From Massilia sp. BJB1822 (lineage in GTDB: Bacteria; Pseudomonadota; Gammaproteobacteria; Burkholderiales; Burkholderiaceae_D): a DNA stretch of 64,000 nucleotides. How positions within the stretch are numbered: position 1 is the first letter of the stretch; each line of letters starts with the position of its first letter. Location: positions 682,001 through 746,000 of the forward strand of contig NZ_JABWEB010000001.1 of assembly GCF_013369485.1 (NCBI RefSeq). Direction: 5' to 3'. The translations under genes were made by a program, and so were the position numbers. The notes beneath the pieces are model-generated. The model ran no database searches and was not told the DNA's origin. It saw nothing but the letters and a program-made list of their open reading frames with translations. Positions 34,304 to 41,861 of this stretch are shown here, in pieces.

Positions 34304-35278
34304 ATGGACATGTTGTTTACCGCCTTCGCCGTGCTGCTGTTCGCGGCCGTGATCTTCATGATCGAAGGCGTCTGGCTCTGGTGGTCCGGCACGCATGGCG
34401 GCGGTGCGCGCCGCATTGCGCGCCGCCTGCGCTCGATGTCGGCGCGCAGCGAAGGGCTGGGCGCGGGCGGCATCCTGAAACAGCGGCGCTACAGCGAGTC
34501 GCCATGGCTGGAGCGCTGGCTGCGGCGCCTGCCCGGCATCGCCACGCTGGACCGCTTGCTGCTGCAGGCCGGCTTGCCGTGGACCGTGGGCCGTCTGCTG
34601 GGCGGGGCGCTGACGGCCGAGGCGGCGTCCCTGGTCCTGCCGCTCTGGCTCGACCTGCCGGCGTTGCCTTCGCTGCTGCTGCCGCTGCTGGCCGCCGCCG
34701 CGCCACTCTTCGTGCTGCTGCGCGCGCGCGGCAAGCGCCTGAAGAAGGTGGAGGAGCAACTGCCGGAAGCCGCCGACTTCCTCGCGCGCGCGCTGCGCGC
34801 CGGCCACTCCTTTGCCAATGTGCTGCAGATGGCGGGCAATGAACTGCCCGAGCCACTGGCGGGGGAATTCAAGCTCACCTATGAGGAAATCCACTACGGC
34901 GTGTCGATGAACGAGGCGCTGCACAATCTGGCGCAGCGCGTGCCGCTCACCGATCTGCGCTACCTGGTGATTGCGGTGCTGATCCAGCGCGAATCGGGCG
35001 GCAACCTGGCCGAGCTGCTGGGCAATGTCAGCCGCCTGACGCGCGCCCGCCTCAAGCTGCTGGGCCAGGTGCGCGTGCAGGCGGCCGAAGGCAAGATGTC
35101 GGCCTGGGTGCTGTCGCTGCTGCCGCTGGCGGTGATGCTGGTGCTGTCCCTGGTGAACCCGGGCTATGTACGGGTGTTGTGGACCGACCCGGTGGGCATA
35201 CAGCTGCTGTGGTTCGCCGCTGGCATCATGCTGGTAGGCGTGGCCTGGATGCGGCAGATGATCAGGATACGCATATGA
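34304..35278 (+). CDS. tadB: Tad inner-membrane platform protein TadB
   Basis: 324 residues starting MDMLFTAFAVLLFAA at ATG 34304, chosen because GAGGGAGG ends 6 bp before it; the upstream in-frame GTG lies at the cpaF stop. Two N-terminal helices, a cytoplasmic T2SF domain (EEQLPEAADFLARALRAGHS) and two C-terminal helices are present. TadB and TadC together form the inner-membrane platform. The stop overlaps the next ATG (ATGA). Confidence 0.93.
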   Translation: MDMLFTAFAVLLFAAVIFMIEGVWLWWSGTHGGGARRIARRLRSMSARSEGLGAGGILKQRRYSESPWLERWLRRLPGIATLDRLLLQAGLPWTVGRLLGGALTAEAASLVLPLWLDLPALPSLLLPLLAAAAPLFVLLRARGKRLKKVEEQLPEAADFLARALRAGHSFANVLQMAGNELPEPLAGEFKLTYEEIHYGVSMNEALHNLAQRVPLTDLRYLVIAVLIQRESGGNLAELLGNVSRLTRARLKLLGQVRVQAAEGKMSAWVLSLLPLAVMLVLSLVNPGYVRVLWTDPVGIQLLWFAAGIMLVGVAWMRQMIRIRI

Positions 35279-36204
35279 ATGCCGAACAATGGCTGTTTCT
35301 GGGCCTGGTCTTTCTTGTGGTGGCTGGACTGGCTGCCCTGGCCATGTTCCTGTTCGGCGCCGGCGCGCTGCGCCAGCGCATCGGCGCGCCGGAGGAGACG
35401 CCCGGCGGCCAGGATGAGGAAGGCCGCTGGATCGAGCGCGTGGCGCGCGTGGTGCAACCCTTTACCCGCCTGTCGCTGCCGGAAGAGGGCTGGGAGCGTT
35501 CCGAGCTGCGCACCCGCTTCATGAACGCGGGCTGGCGCAACGCATCCGTGCCGACCCTGTACTTCGCCGCCAAGACCGTGCTGTCCCTGGGCCTGCCGGC
35601 CATAAGCGGCGCGCTGGCGGCGGGGTTGGCGTCGCGGATGCCGGGCCAGGGCTTCATGTTCCTGCTGTTCGGCGCGGCGACGCTGGGCTACTACCTGCCG
35701 AACGGCGTGCTGGCCAATATCGCGCGCCGCCGCCAGCGCGACATCTTCGAGAACCTGCCCGATGCGTTGGACCTGCTCACGGTCTGCGTCGAAGCGGGGC
35801 TGAGCATGGAACGTGCCTTGGCCAAGGTGGCGGCTGAGGTGCATATCAAAAGCGTGGTGCTGGCGCAGGAGCTGCAACTGGTGCTGATGGAAATGCGCGC
35901 CGGTTTCAGCAAGGAGAAGGCCTTGCGCAACCTGGCCTTGCGCAGCGGTGTGGAAGACGTGGACACCCTGGTGGCGATGCTGGTGCAGGCCGAACGCTTC
36001 GGCACCAGCATGGGCGACTCCCTGCGCGTGCATGCCGAGAACCTGCGCCTGAAGCGCAGCCAGGCGGCAGAGGAGGAAGCATCCAAGGTGGCGGTGAAGC
36101 TGCTGTTTCCGCTGATCTTCTGTATCTTCCCCGCCTTGATGGTGGTTCTGATGGGACCGGCCGGCATTCAGATGAGCAGGATCTTCCTGGATCCGCCGCA
36201 TTGA
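35275..36204 (+). CDS. tadC: Tad inner-membrane platform protein TadC
   Basis: 309 residues with the T2SF domain (NLPDALDLLTVCVEAGLSME, then RNLALRSGVEDVDTLVAMLV) and four hydrophobic segments. It is the partner of TadB in the pilus platform. ATG 35275 overlaps the tadB stop. The frame upstream of this start is in tadB and not translated. The next gene follows after 18 bp, in the same operon. Confidence 0.93.
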   Translation: MNAEQWLFLGLVFLVVAGLAALAMFLFGAGALRQRIGAPEETPGGQDEEGRWIERVARVVQPFTRLSLPEEGWERSELRTRFMNAGWRNASVPTLYFAAKTVLSLGLPAISGALAAGLASRMPGQGFMFLLFGAATLGYYLPNGVLANIARRRQRDIFENLPDALDLLTVCVEAGLSMERALAKVAAEVHIKSVVLAQELQLVLMEMRAGFSKEKALRNLALRSGVEDVDTLVAMLVQAERFGTSMGDSLRVHAENLRLKRSQAAEEEASKVAVKLLFPLIFCIFPALMVVLMGPAGIQMSRIFLDPPH

Positions 36205-36222
36205 ATTTTTCGGGAGAGCGCG

Positions 36223-37338
36223 ATGAACACCTGCACACTGTATTGCACCGCGGTTGCCGCCACGGCCATGCTGCTGGCTTGCAGCTCGGCGCCGCCGCCA
36301 TTGGTGGAGACAGCGCCGCCGGCCGGCATTGGCGCTGACGGCTATTACGCCCTGGGCCGCAGCGAGCATGAGGCCCATCATGCGCAGCAGGCAAGGCGCG
36401 CCTACCGTCTCGCCTTGCAGCTCGACGCGCGCCATGCCCATGCCCGCAATGGCCTGGCGGTGCTGCTGGCCGAGCAGGGCGATTACGATGGTGCGATAGC
36501 GCTGTGGAGAGCTTTGCTGGAGGACGAGCCGCAGCTGCCGGTGCAGGACAGCGCCTTGCTGCTGGCGAATCTGTCCTACGCCTACTATCTGAAGAACGAC
36601 GTCGAAGCGGCCCTGCAACTGCTAGAGAAAGTCTGTGCGCTGCAGCCGGCCAATGCGCAGAACTGGGAGAAGCTGGCGGCGCTGCTGGAGCAGAGCGGCC
36701 AGAGCGCGCGTGCCTTGCAGATGATGCGCCAGGCGCGCATGCTGCGCCAGCACGATATCGGCCAGGACTATGCACTGGCGCGCGGCAGCATTCCCGCCAC
36801 GGCTTCGCCAACGGCGGCCGCCAGCCTCGCCAGCGCCTGGCCGGATCTGGCGGAAAAGACCGAGCTGCATGCGCTTGGCCCGGCCCTGGTGGAAGTGCGC
36901 CGCGCGCCGCAGCGGCCCGCGCAGTTGCCTGCAACGGCAGTAGCGGCAGCCGCGCCAGCTGCCGATGAAAATGCCCGGGCGGACGCGCAAGAGCGGCCCG
37001 CCACCGTGCTGCGTCTGGAAATCAGCAACGGCAACGGCGTGCAAGGCATGGCGGCGGCAATGGCGCGCCGTCTGCGCGGCAATGGCGTGGAGGTGGTGCG
37101 TCTGTCGAATATGCGGCCCTTCGCCGTGCGCCAGACGCATATCGAATATGGCGATGGCCGGCGCGAGGCGGCCGCCATGCTGGCGCAGCGCGTGGGGCGC
37201 GGCGAGCTGCCGCAAGCGCCGCAGGCGGAGCAAGCCATGCCTAGGCGGGTGGATCTGCGGCTGGTGCTGGGCCGCGATCTGCCGGCGGCGCCGGAAATAA
37301 AAAAGCCGTCCGGACCAGCCGGACGGCAAGCACCATAG
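36223..37338 (+). CDS. tadD: TadD lipoprotein with TPRs and a LytR C-terminal-like domain
   Basis: 371 residues. A lipobox (AMLLACSS, Cys about residue 16) marks an outer-membrane lipoprotein. TPR repeats fill residues 40-160 (YYALGRSEHEAHHAQQARRA and similar). A C-terminal domain (VLRLEISNGNGVQGMAAAMA to VEVVRLSNMRPF) resembles LytR_cpsA_psr C-terminal domains. TadD helps secretin assembly. Its last 13 codons lie inside the terminator of the convergent gene, so the tail sequence EIKKPSGPAGRQAP is dictated partly by hairpin bases. Confidence 0.88.
   Translation: MNTCTLYCTAVAATAMLLACSSAPPPLVETAPPAGIGADGYYALGRSEHEAHHAQQARRAYRLALQLDARHAHARNGLAVLLAEQGDYDGAIALWRALLEDEPQLPVQDSALLLANLSYAYYLKNDVEAALQLLEKVCALQPANAQNWEKLAALLEQSGQSARALQMMRQARMLRQHDIGQDYALARGSIPATASPTAAASLASAWPDLAEKTELHALGPALVEVRRAPQRPAQLPATAVAAAAPAADENARADAQERPATVLRLEISNGNGVQGMAAAMARRLRGNGVEVVRLSNMRPFAVRQTHIEYGDGRREAAAMLAQRVGRGELPQAPQAEQAMPRRVDLRLVLGRDLPAAPEIKKPSGPAGRQAP
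37295..37327 (-). terminator. Rho-independent terminator for the DUF2807 gene, inside tadD coding sequence
   Basis: GCCGTCCGG (37305-37313) pairs with CCGGACGGC (37319-37327), loop ACCAG. On the minus strand the hairpin is followed by a run of six Ts (37304-37299), so it terminates the 37355-38119 transcript. It overlaps the last codons of tadD on the plus strand. Confidence 0.82.
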
Positions 37339-37354
37339 GCATGGAGAGAAAGTT

Positions 37355-38119
37355 TTACTGCCAGGCCACGCTGCCCAGCCCGCGCGAGCTGGACTGGCGG
37401 CTGGTGGGACGGCCATACACGGTGGCCGATCCCATTCCGCTCAGGCGCAGATTGGCCGAATTCTTGGCATAGACGGTGGCGCCACCGAGGCCGCTCATAT
37501 CCACGTCCACGCTGTCGGCGCGCAGCTGCTGCGCATCGAGGCTGCCGATGCCGCCCAGTTTGGCGCGCAGATTCTTGCTTTGTCCGGCAATGACGATCTG
37601 ACCCGCGCCGCGCAGATTCAGATCGACGTTTTCGGTTTCGCCCGCATTCACCGTCATGCTACCCACGCCGCTGAGGCGCGCGTTATAACTCTTGAAGTGC
37701 GAGGTCATGGTGACGGCGCCCGCGCCTTCCAGCGAGAGGCGCATTTCTTCGCCATCGAAGCCTGTGATGACGGCGGAACCCACGCCCGAGGACACCAGCT
37801 CGCGCAGATTCGGCAGCGTCAGCTCGGCGCGCAGATTCGGGCTGGAGAGATGCACGCCGTGCAGCTCAGTGCCGATGCGCAGGGTCTGTCCGTTTTGCGT
37901 GATGGTGATCTTTTGCAGATAGCGCTTGTCGCCCGACACCACCAGCGAGGCCGCCGGCCCTTGTTTCAGATGCAGATCGATCACTCCATCCAGCACCACC
38001 TTGACGACGCGCGCATCGACCTGGCGCGACTCGCTTGCCGTTTCGGCCGCCATCGCCATGGTGCTGGCGTTGGCATACAGGGTCACAGCCATCATCGTTG
38101 CGTTGATAAACTTGTTCAT
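37355..38119 (-). CDS. Exported DUF2807 (auto-transporter adhesin head-like) protein
   Basis: 254 residues. ATG 38119 (MNKFINATMMAVTLYANAST) with GGAGC upstream is chosen; the longer frame runs through a neighbouring gene. A signal peptide is followed by repeating short strands rich in Gly, Ser, Val and Asn (LRELVSSGVGSAVITGFDGE, LSLEGAGAVTMTSH, LRGAGQIVIAGQS). This is the beta-helix pattern of DUF2807 proteins. The location is periplasmic or outer-membrane; function is unknown in the family. It is co-oriented with a small secreted peptide gene 41 bp upstream and is convergent to tadD. Confidence 0.85.
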   Translation of the reverse strand: MNKFINATMMAVTLYANASTMAMAAETASESRQVDARVVKVVLDGVIDLHLKQGPAASLVVSGDKRYLQKITITQNGQTLRIGTELHGVHLSSPNLRAELTLPNLRELVSSGVGSAVITGFDGEEMRLSLEGAGAVTMTSHFKSYNARLSGVGSMTVNAGETENVDLNLRGAGQIVIAGQSKNLRAKLGGIGSLDAQQLRADSVDVDMSGLGGATVYAKNSANLRLSGMGSATVYGRPTSRQSSSRGLGSVAWQ

Positions 38120-38160
38120 CGAGTGCTCCGTCGTCAGGGGATGCGGTTGGGGATACATCA

Positions 38161-38358
38161 TCAGAGGGCGGCTTTTTCGGCGGCGCTCAGGCGTTTGGCG
38201 GTGATCGTTACCACCTGCATATCGCTGGCGGCGGCCTTGGCCACCACAGGCGCATTGGCCTTGACGCTTGCCGGTACGGCCGCCGTTGCCATGGCGCTTG
38301 CGCCGCCCAGTACTGCTGCCACGATGAAGATGGCTTCCATGTGTTTGGCGATGTTCAT
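38161..38358 (-). CDS. Small secreted hypothetical protein
   Basis: 65 residues with a good AAGGAGAG ribosome site before ATG 38358. The N-terminal half is a signal peptide (MNIAKHMEAIFIVAAVLGGA, then AMATA). The mature part is about 40 residues, Ala/Val/Lys rich (VVAKAAASDMQVVTITAKRL). It probably forms a two-gene unit with the DUF2807 gene. I do not recognise a family. Confidence 0.66.
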   Translation of the reverse strand: MNIAKHMEAIFIVAAVLGGASAMATAAVPASVKANAPVVAKAAASDMQVVTITAKRLSAAEKAAL

Positions 38359-38583
38359 TTGTGCTCTCCTTGTCAGTTCGCTGCGTGTTTCGTGTTCCGA
38401 TGAGTGAACTATAGAGAAGCGCCTTGTCCAACTCTATGGACTTGCGACGAACTGCATTTTTGGCGACTTGAAATGCGTTTAAGCGAACTTGAGCCAGATT
38501 CGGCGCAAGTTCGCGTATGAAACTCGGAGGGGAAGGAAAAGCGGAGGGGAGGGGGGGCGTGCAGAGGGAAAAGCGCAGGAAAA

Positions 38584-39273
38584 TCAGGCCTCTTCTTCCT
38601 CTGTTTTGGCCTGGCGCATCCAGGTCACGAGGGGCAGCGAATCCTTCAGGCCGGCCGCGATCTGCGGCAGCAGCAGTTCGGGCTTATTCAGCTCCACCTT
38701 CACCTCGGTCCAGATGAAGAAGCTTTTCAGCTTGATGAATTCGATGTGCTCATGATCGGCGTCGAAGCCCTTGGGCGGGCGCTGCAGCTTGCCTTCGTTC
38801 TGGATGGTGCCATAGCGCGCCTTGAGTGCCTTGTTATTCAAAACCTTGCGGAAGCCGGCTGCGTCTTCCACCATATGCTTGCGCAAGGCGCGCAGGCGGT
38901 GCGGCGGCGGGATGTATTCGCCGGCGCCGAAATGCAGCATGCCTTCCTTATTGAGCTGGAAGTAATAGGTCGGGCCGCCCGCCATGGTGGGACGGCGCAT
39001 ATCGTTGGGCGCCAGAGCGGCCGAGAAATTGGTCTTGTATGGGCTTTTATCGTGGGCGAAGCGCACGTCGCGGTTGATGCGGAACATGGCTTTCTTCGGA
39101 TTGCAGAATTTGACGGCTGGATCGAATTTGCCCACTTCCGCGATCACCTGGGTGACCAGTTCCAGAAATTCTTCGCGCAGGATGTCGTAGCGCGGTTTGT
39201 TCATGATGAACCAGGGACGATTATTGTTTTCGCTGAGTTCTTGCAGATAGCGGGTCAGGTCGCGCAGATGCAT
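38584..39273 (-). CDS. DUF2461 (TIGR02453) family protein
   Basis: 229 residues. MHLRDLTRYLQELSENNNRP is followed by WFIMNKPRYDILREEFLELV, KAMFRINRDVRFAHDKSPYK and GGPTYYFQLNKEGMLHFGAG. This matches the TIGR02453/DUF2461 family of unknown biochemical function. It has no signal peptide. It lies 10 bp downstream of the HtrA stop on the same strand, so the two may be co-transcribed. Confidence 0.88.
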   Translation of the reverse strand: MHLRDLTRYLQELSENNNRPWFIMNKPRYDILREEFLELVTQVIAEVGKFDPAVKFCNPKKAMFRINRDVRFAHDKSPYKTNFSAALAPNDMRRPTMAGGPTYYFQLNKEGMLHFGAGEYIPPPHRLRALRKHMVEDAAGFRKVLNNKALKARYGTIQNEGKLQRPPKGFDADHEHIEFIKLKSFFIWTEVKVELNKPELLLPQIAAGLKDSLPLVTWMRQAKTEEEEA

Positions 39274-39283
39274 GGGTTTCCGT

Positions 39284-40447
39284 TTACTTGGTTTTGGTGA
39301 CAGGGCGTTTGCCCACGGTGAGTTCGAGTTCGGTTTCGCGGCTCTTGCGCAGCACGCGCATCCTGGACTGGCCGCCCGGCTGCAGCTGGGCGATCAGGTT
39401 GAGCATTTCATTGGTGTCCTTGACCGGCTTGCCGTCCACCGACAGCAGGATGTCGCCGGGACGCATGCCGGCGCGGTCGGCCGGGCCGTTGCGCACCACG
39501 CCGGCGATGATGGCGCCGCTGTCGCGTTTCAGACCGAAGCTTTGCGCCAGCTCGGGCGTGATCTCCTGCGATTCGACGCCGATCCAGCCGCGCACCACAT
39601 GGCCGCTGCGGATGATGGACTCGAGCACCGACTTGGCGGTGGTAACGGGAATGGCGAAACCGATGCCTACCGAGCCGCCGCTTTGCGAGTAGATGGCCGA
39701 GTTGATGCCGAGCAGATTGCCGTTGGTGTCGATCAGGGCGCCGCCCGAGTTGCCGAAGTTGATGGCGGCGTCGGTCTGGATGAAATTCTCGAAGTGGTTG
39801 ATGTGCAGATTGTTGCGCCCCAGCGCGGAAATGATGCCCATGGTGACGGTCTGGCCCACGCCGAAGGGGTTGCCGATGGCCAGCACCACGTCGCCGACGC
39901 GGGCCTGCTCGTCGTGGCCGAGGACGATGGCGGGCAGCTTGTCGAGATTGATCTTGATGACGGCCAGGTCGGTTTCCGGGTCGGTGCCGACGATGCTGGC
40001 GGCGGCCTTGCGCCCGTCGGCCAGCACCACCTCGATTTCGTCGGCGGCATCGACCACATGGTTATTGGTGAGGATATAGCCTTCCTGGCTGACGATCACG
40101 CCCGAACCGAGGCTGTTCTGTTCCTCTTCCTCGCCCTCGCGTTCGCGCTCGCCGAAAAAGCGCTTGAAGAAGGGATCGCGGCTCAGCGGATGCTGGCGCT
40201 TTGGCGTCTTCGAGGTGAGGATGTTGACCACGGCCGGCATGGCGCGTCCGGCCGCGGCCCGGTAGGAACCGGCCTGGGGCGCGCCGCCGGTCGATTCCAG
40301 CAGCACGGCGGGGCGGGTAGTGGTGCCCAGCTGTTGCGCGCGTTCGGGTGCGCGCGCCTCGCGCGCCGGGCGCAGGGCGGAATAGACGAAGTACAGTGCC
40401 AGGACAATGGTCACCGTTTGCGCAAACAATAACCAGAGTCTTCGCAT
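39284..40447 (-). CDS. HtrA/DegS-like periplasmic serine protease
   Basis: 387 residues: a single N-terminal membrane anchor (LLFAQTVTIVLALYFVYSAL), then a trypsin-like domain with His in LTNNHVV, Asp in DPETDLAVIKI and Ser in NFGNSGGALID, and one C-terminal PDZ domain (GMRPGDILLSVDGKPV). Anchor plus one PDZ is the DegS/AlgW layout, a sensor protease for envelope stress. It is transcribed away from petABC, as often seen in Burkholderiales. The loop with EREREGEEEEQN before the catalytic His region is a long acidic insertion. Confidence 0.93.
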   Translation of the reverse strand: MRRLWLLFAQTVTIVLALYFVYSALRPAREARAPERAQQLGTTTRPAVLLESTGGAPQAGSYRAAAGRAMPAVVNILTSKTPKRQHPLSRDPFFKRFFGEREREGEEEEQNSLGSGVIVSQEGYILTNNHVVDAADEIEVVLADGRKAAASIVGTDPETDLAVIKINLDKLPAIVLGHDEQARVGDVVLAIGNPFGVGQTVTMGIISALGRNNLHINHFENFIQTDAAINFGNSGGALIDTNGNLLGINSAIYSQSGGSVGIGFAIPVTTAKSVLESIIRSGHVVRGWIGVESQEITPELAQSFGLKRDSGAIIAGVVRNGPADRAGMRPGDILLSVDGKPVKDTNEMLNLIAQLQPGGQSRMRVLRKSRETELELTVGKRPVTKTK

Positions 40448-40465
40448 GGTGTTTCTATTATATTA

Positions 40466-40491
40466 AGACAGACCGCACGCGCGGCCTGTCT
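40466..40491 (-). terminator. Possible terminator of mscL
   Basis: AGACAGACCGC (40466-40476) pairs with GCGGCCTGTCT (40481-40491), with one mismatch. It lies 22 bp after the mscL stop on the minus strand, followed by an AT-rich TTAATATAATAG tract rather than a pure T run. Confidence 0.5.
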
Positions 40492-40513
40492 GCTCCCTGG
40501 CCGGGGAGGGGGC

Positions 40514-40936
40514 TTAGCGCTTCAAGGCATCGCGGATTTCGCGCAGCAGCACGATATCTTCCGCCGGCGGTGCCGGTTCGGCGGCGGCCGCCGGTTCCTC
40601 CTTGCGGCGCGCGATATTCACCAGGCGCACCATCTGGAAGATCACGAAGGCCAATATGACGAAGTTTAGCAGGATGGTCAGGAAGTTGCCGTAGGCGATA
40701 ACCGCACCCAGCTTTTTCGCCTCGGTCAGGCTCAGATTGGCGGCCTGGCCATTGAGCGGCAGATAGTAGTTGGCGAAATCGAGGCCGCCCAGCAATTTGC
40801 CGATGGGCGGCATGATGATGTCCTGCACCAGCGAGTCGACGATCTTGCCGAAGGCCGCGCCGATGATGACACCGACCGCCAGGTCGATCACATTGCCCTT
40901 CATGGCAAAGTCTTTAAATTCCTGCAACATGGCCAT
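40514..40936 (-). CDS. mscL: Large-conductance mechanosensitive channel MscL
   Basis: 140 residues with the typical start ([20 protein letters not shown]), first transmembrane helix ([20 protein letters not shown]), a periplasmic loop, the second helix ([19 protein letters not shown]) and a charged C-terminal bundle ([13 protein letters not shown]). It opens under hypo-osmotic membrane tension. The Ala/Pro/Glu linker before the C-terminal helix ([13 protein letters not shown]) is common in this group. Confidence 0.96.
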   Translation of the reverse strand: MAMLQEFKDFAMKGNVIDLAVGVIIGAAFGKIVDSLVQDIIMPPIGKLLGGLDFANYYLPLNGQAANLSLTEAKKLGAVIAYGNFLTILLNFVILAFVIFQMVRLVNIARRKEEPAAAAEPAPPAEDIVLLREIRDALKR

Positions 40937-41062
40937 ATGGCACCTCCGTCAGTTTGAATGTTTCGCCGATCATACAGTTTTTTCCGTTTGTGTCGCAAAT
41001 CTGTTGCATGCTGGGAAATTTCGCCAAATACAGGCACAATCCCGGATTGCAAACGTTTTTTC

Positions 41063-41091
41063 TTTAAATCGCTTTGAGCTTACCTTATAAT
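41063..41091 (+). promoter_or_regulatory. Putative petABC promoter
   Basis: TTTAAA (41063-41068) and a perfect TATAAT (41086-41091) with a 17-bp spacer. The -35 is weak, suggesting activator help. Transcription from about 41098 would give petA a leader of about 150 nt that includes the stem-loop at 41122-41210. Confidence 0.55.
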
Positions 41092-41121
41092 TTAAGGTTG
41101 CTAGAAGCTCTATTAACGCTT

Positions 41122-41210
41122 AGAACTCGTTTCAAAATGGTCATGGAGTTGTGCAGCTTTCTGCTGGGCAGGACTTGTATCGCCCCCGTCGCCATTTTGG
41201 AACGAGTTCT
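41122..41210 (+). promoter_or_regulatory. Long inverted repeat (stem-loop) in the petA leader
   Basis: A 19-bp arm at 41122-41140 (AGAACTCGTTTCAAAATGG) and its complement at 41192-41210 match at 18 of 19 positions. The 51-nt loop contains a smaller CAGC/GCTG hairpin. It lies in the probable 5' UTR of petABC, ending 40 bp before the petA ATG. It could be a leader RNA structure, a processed small RNA or a remnant of a small mobile element. Confidence 0.65.
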
Positions 41211-41250
41211 TAAATAAATAAGATTCGCATTTTGACTGATTGGGGTTTGT

Positions 41251-41859
41251 ATGAGTAACGAAAAGCAGGTCGATTCCAGCCGACGCGGCTTGCTCGTCGC
41301 CACGTGCGCGGCGGGTGGGGTGGTCGGTTTGGGTACTACGGGAGCCTTGGTAAGTACATTCCAGCCATCGGAACGGGCGAAAGCCGCCGGTGCCCCGGTT
41401 GAGGTGGATATCTCTTCGCTGCAACCCGGCGAGATGAAAACCGTGGAATGGCGCGGCAAGCCGGTCTGGATTCTGAAGCGCACCCCGGAAATGGTGGCGT
41501 CGCTGAAAAAAACCCATAACCAGCTGGCAGACGCCGACTCCCAACGCAACCCAGCCGAATTCACGCCCGAGTACTGCATGAACGAGCACCGCTCGATCAA
41601 GCCGGAAATCCTGGTGGCCGTCGGCATCTGTACCCACCTGGGCTGCTCGCCATCGACCAAATTCGCCTCGGGCCCTCAGCCCTCCCTGCCGGACGACTGG
41701 CAAGGCGGCTTCCTCTGCCCTTGCCACGGTTCGACCTTCGACATGGCCGGCCGCGTTTTCAAGAACAAGCCGGCGCCGGACAATCTGCCCGTGCCGCGCC
41801 ATATGTATCTGAGCGACAACAAGATCCTGATCGGTAAAGACGAGAAAGGCGAGGCATAA
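41251..41859 (+). CDS. petA: Ubiquinol-cytochrome c reductase Rieske iron-sulfur subunit
   Basis: 202 residues. A twin-arginine type N-terminus (SSRRGLLVATCAAGGVVGLG) exports the folded protein. The [2Fe-2S] cluster ligands are in CTHLGC (Cys127, His129) and CPCHG (Cys156, His159), with Cys132 and Cys158 for the disulfide. This is the Rieske component of cytochrome bc1, passing electrons from ubiquinol to cytochrome c1. petB starts 2 bp after its stop. Confidence 0.97.
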   Translation: MSNEKQVDSSRRGLLVATCAAGGVVGLGTTGALVSTFQPSERAKAAGAPVEVDISSLQPGEMKTVEWRGKPVWILKRTPEMVASLKKTHNQLADADSQRNPAEFTPEYCMNEHRSIKPEILVAVGICTHLGCSPSTKFASGPQPSLPDDWQGGFLCPCHGSTFDMAGRVFKNKPAPDNLPVPRHMYLSDNKILIGKDEKGEA

Positions 41860-41861
41860 AC

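Larger units (their letters stand above)
40937..41250. other. 314-bp intergenic region between mscL and petA
   Basis: No gene. It contains the divergent mscL promoter region, a petA promoter candidate at 41063-41091 and a large inverted repeat at 41122-41210. Poly-T and poly-A tracts (41055-41068) make the first half AT-rich. Confidence 0.7.
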
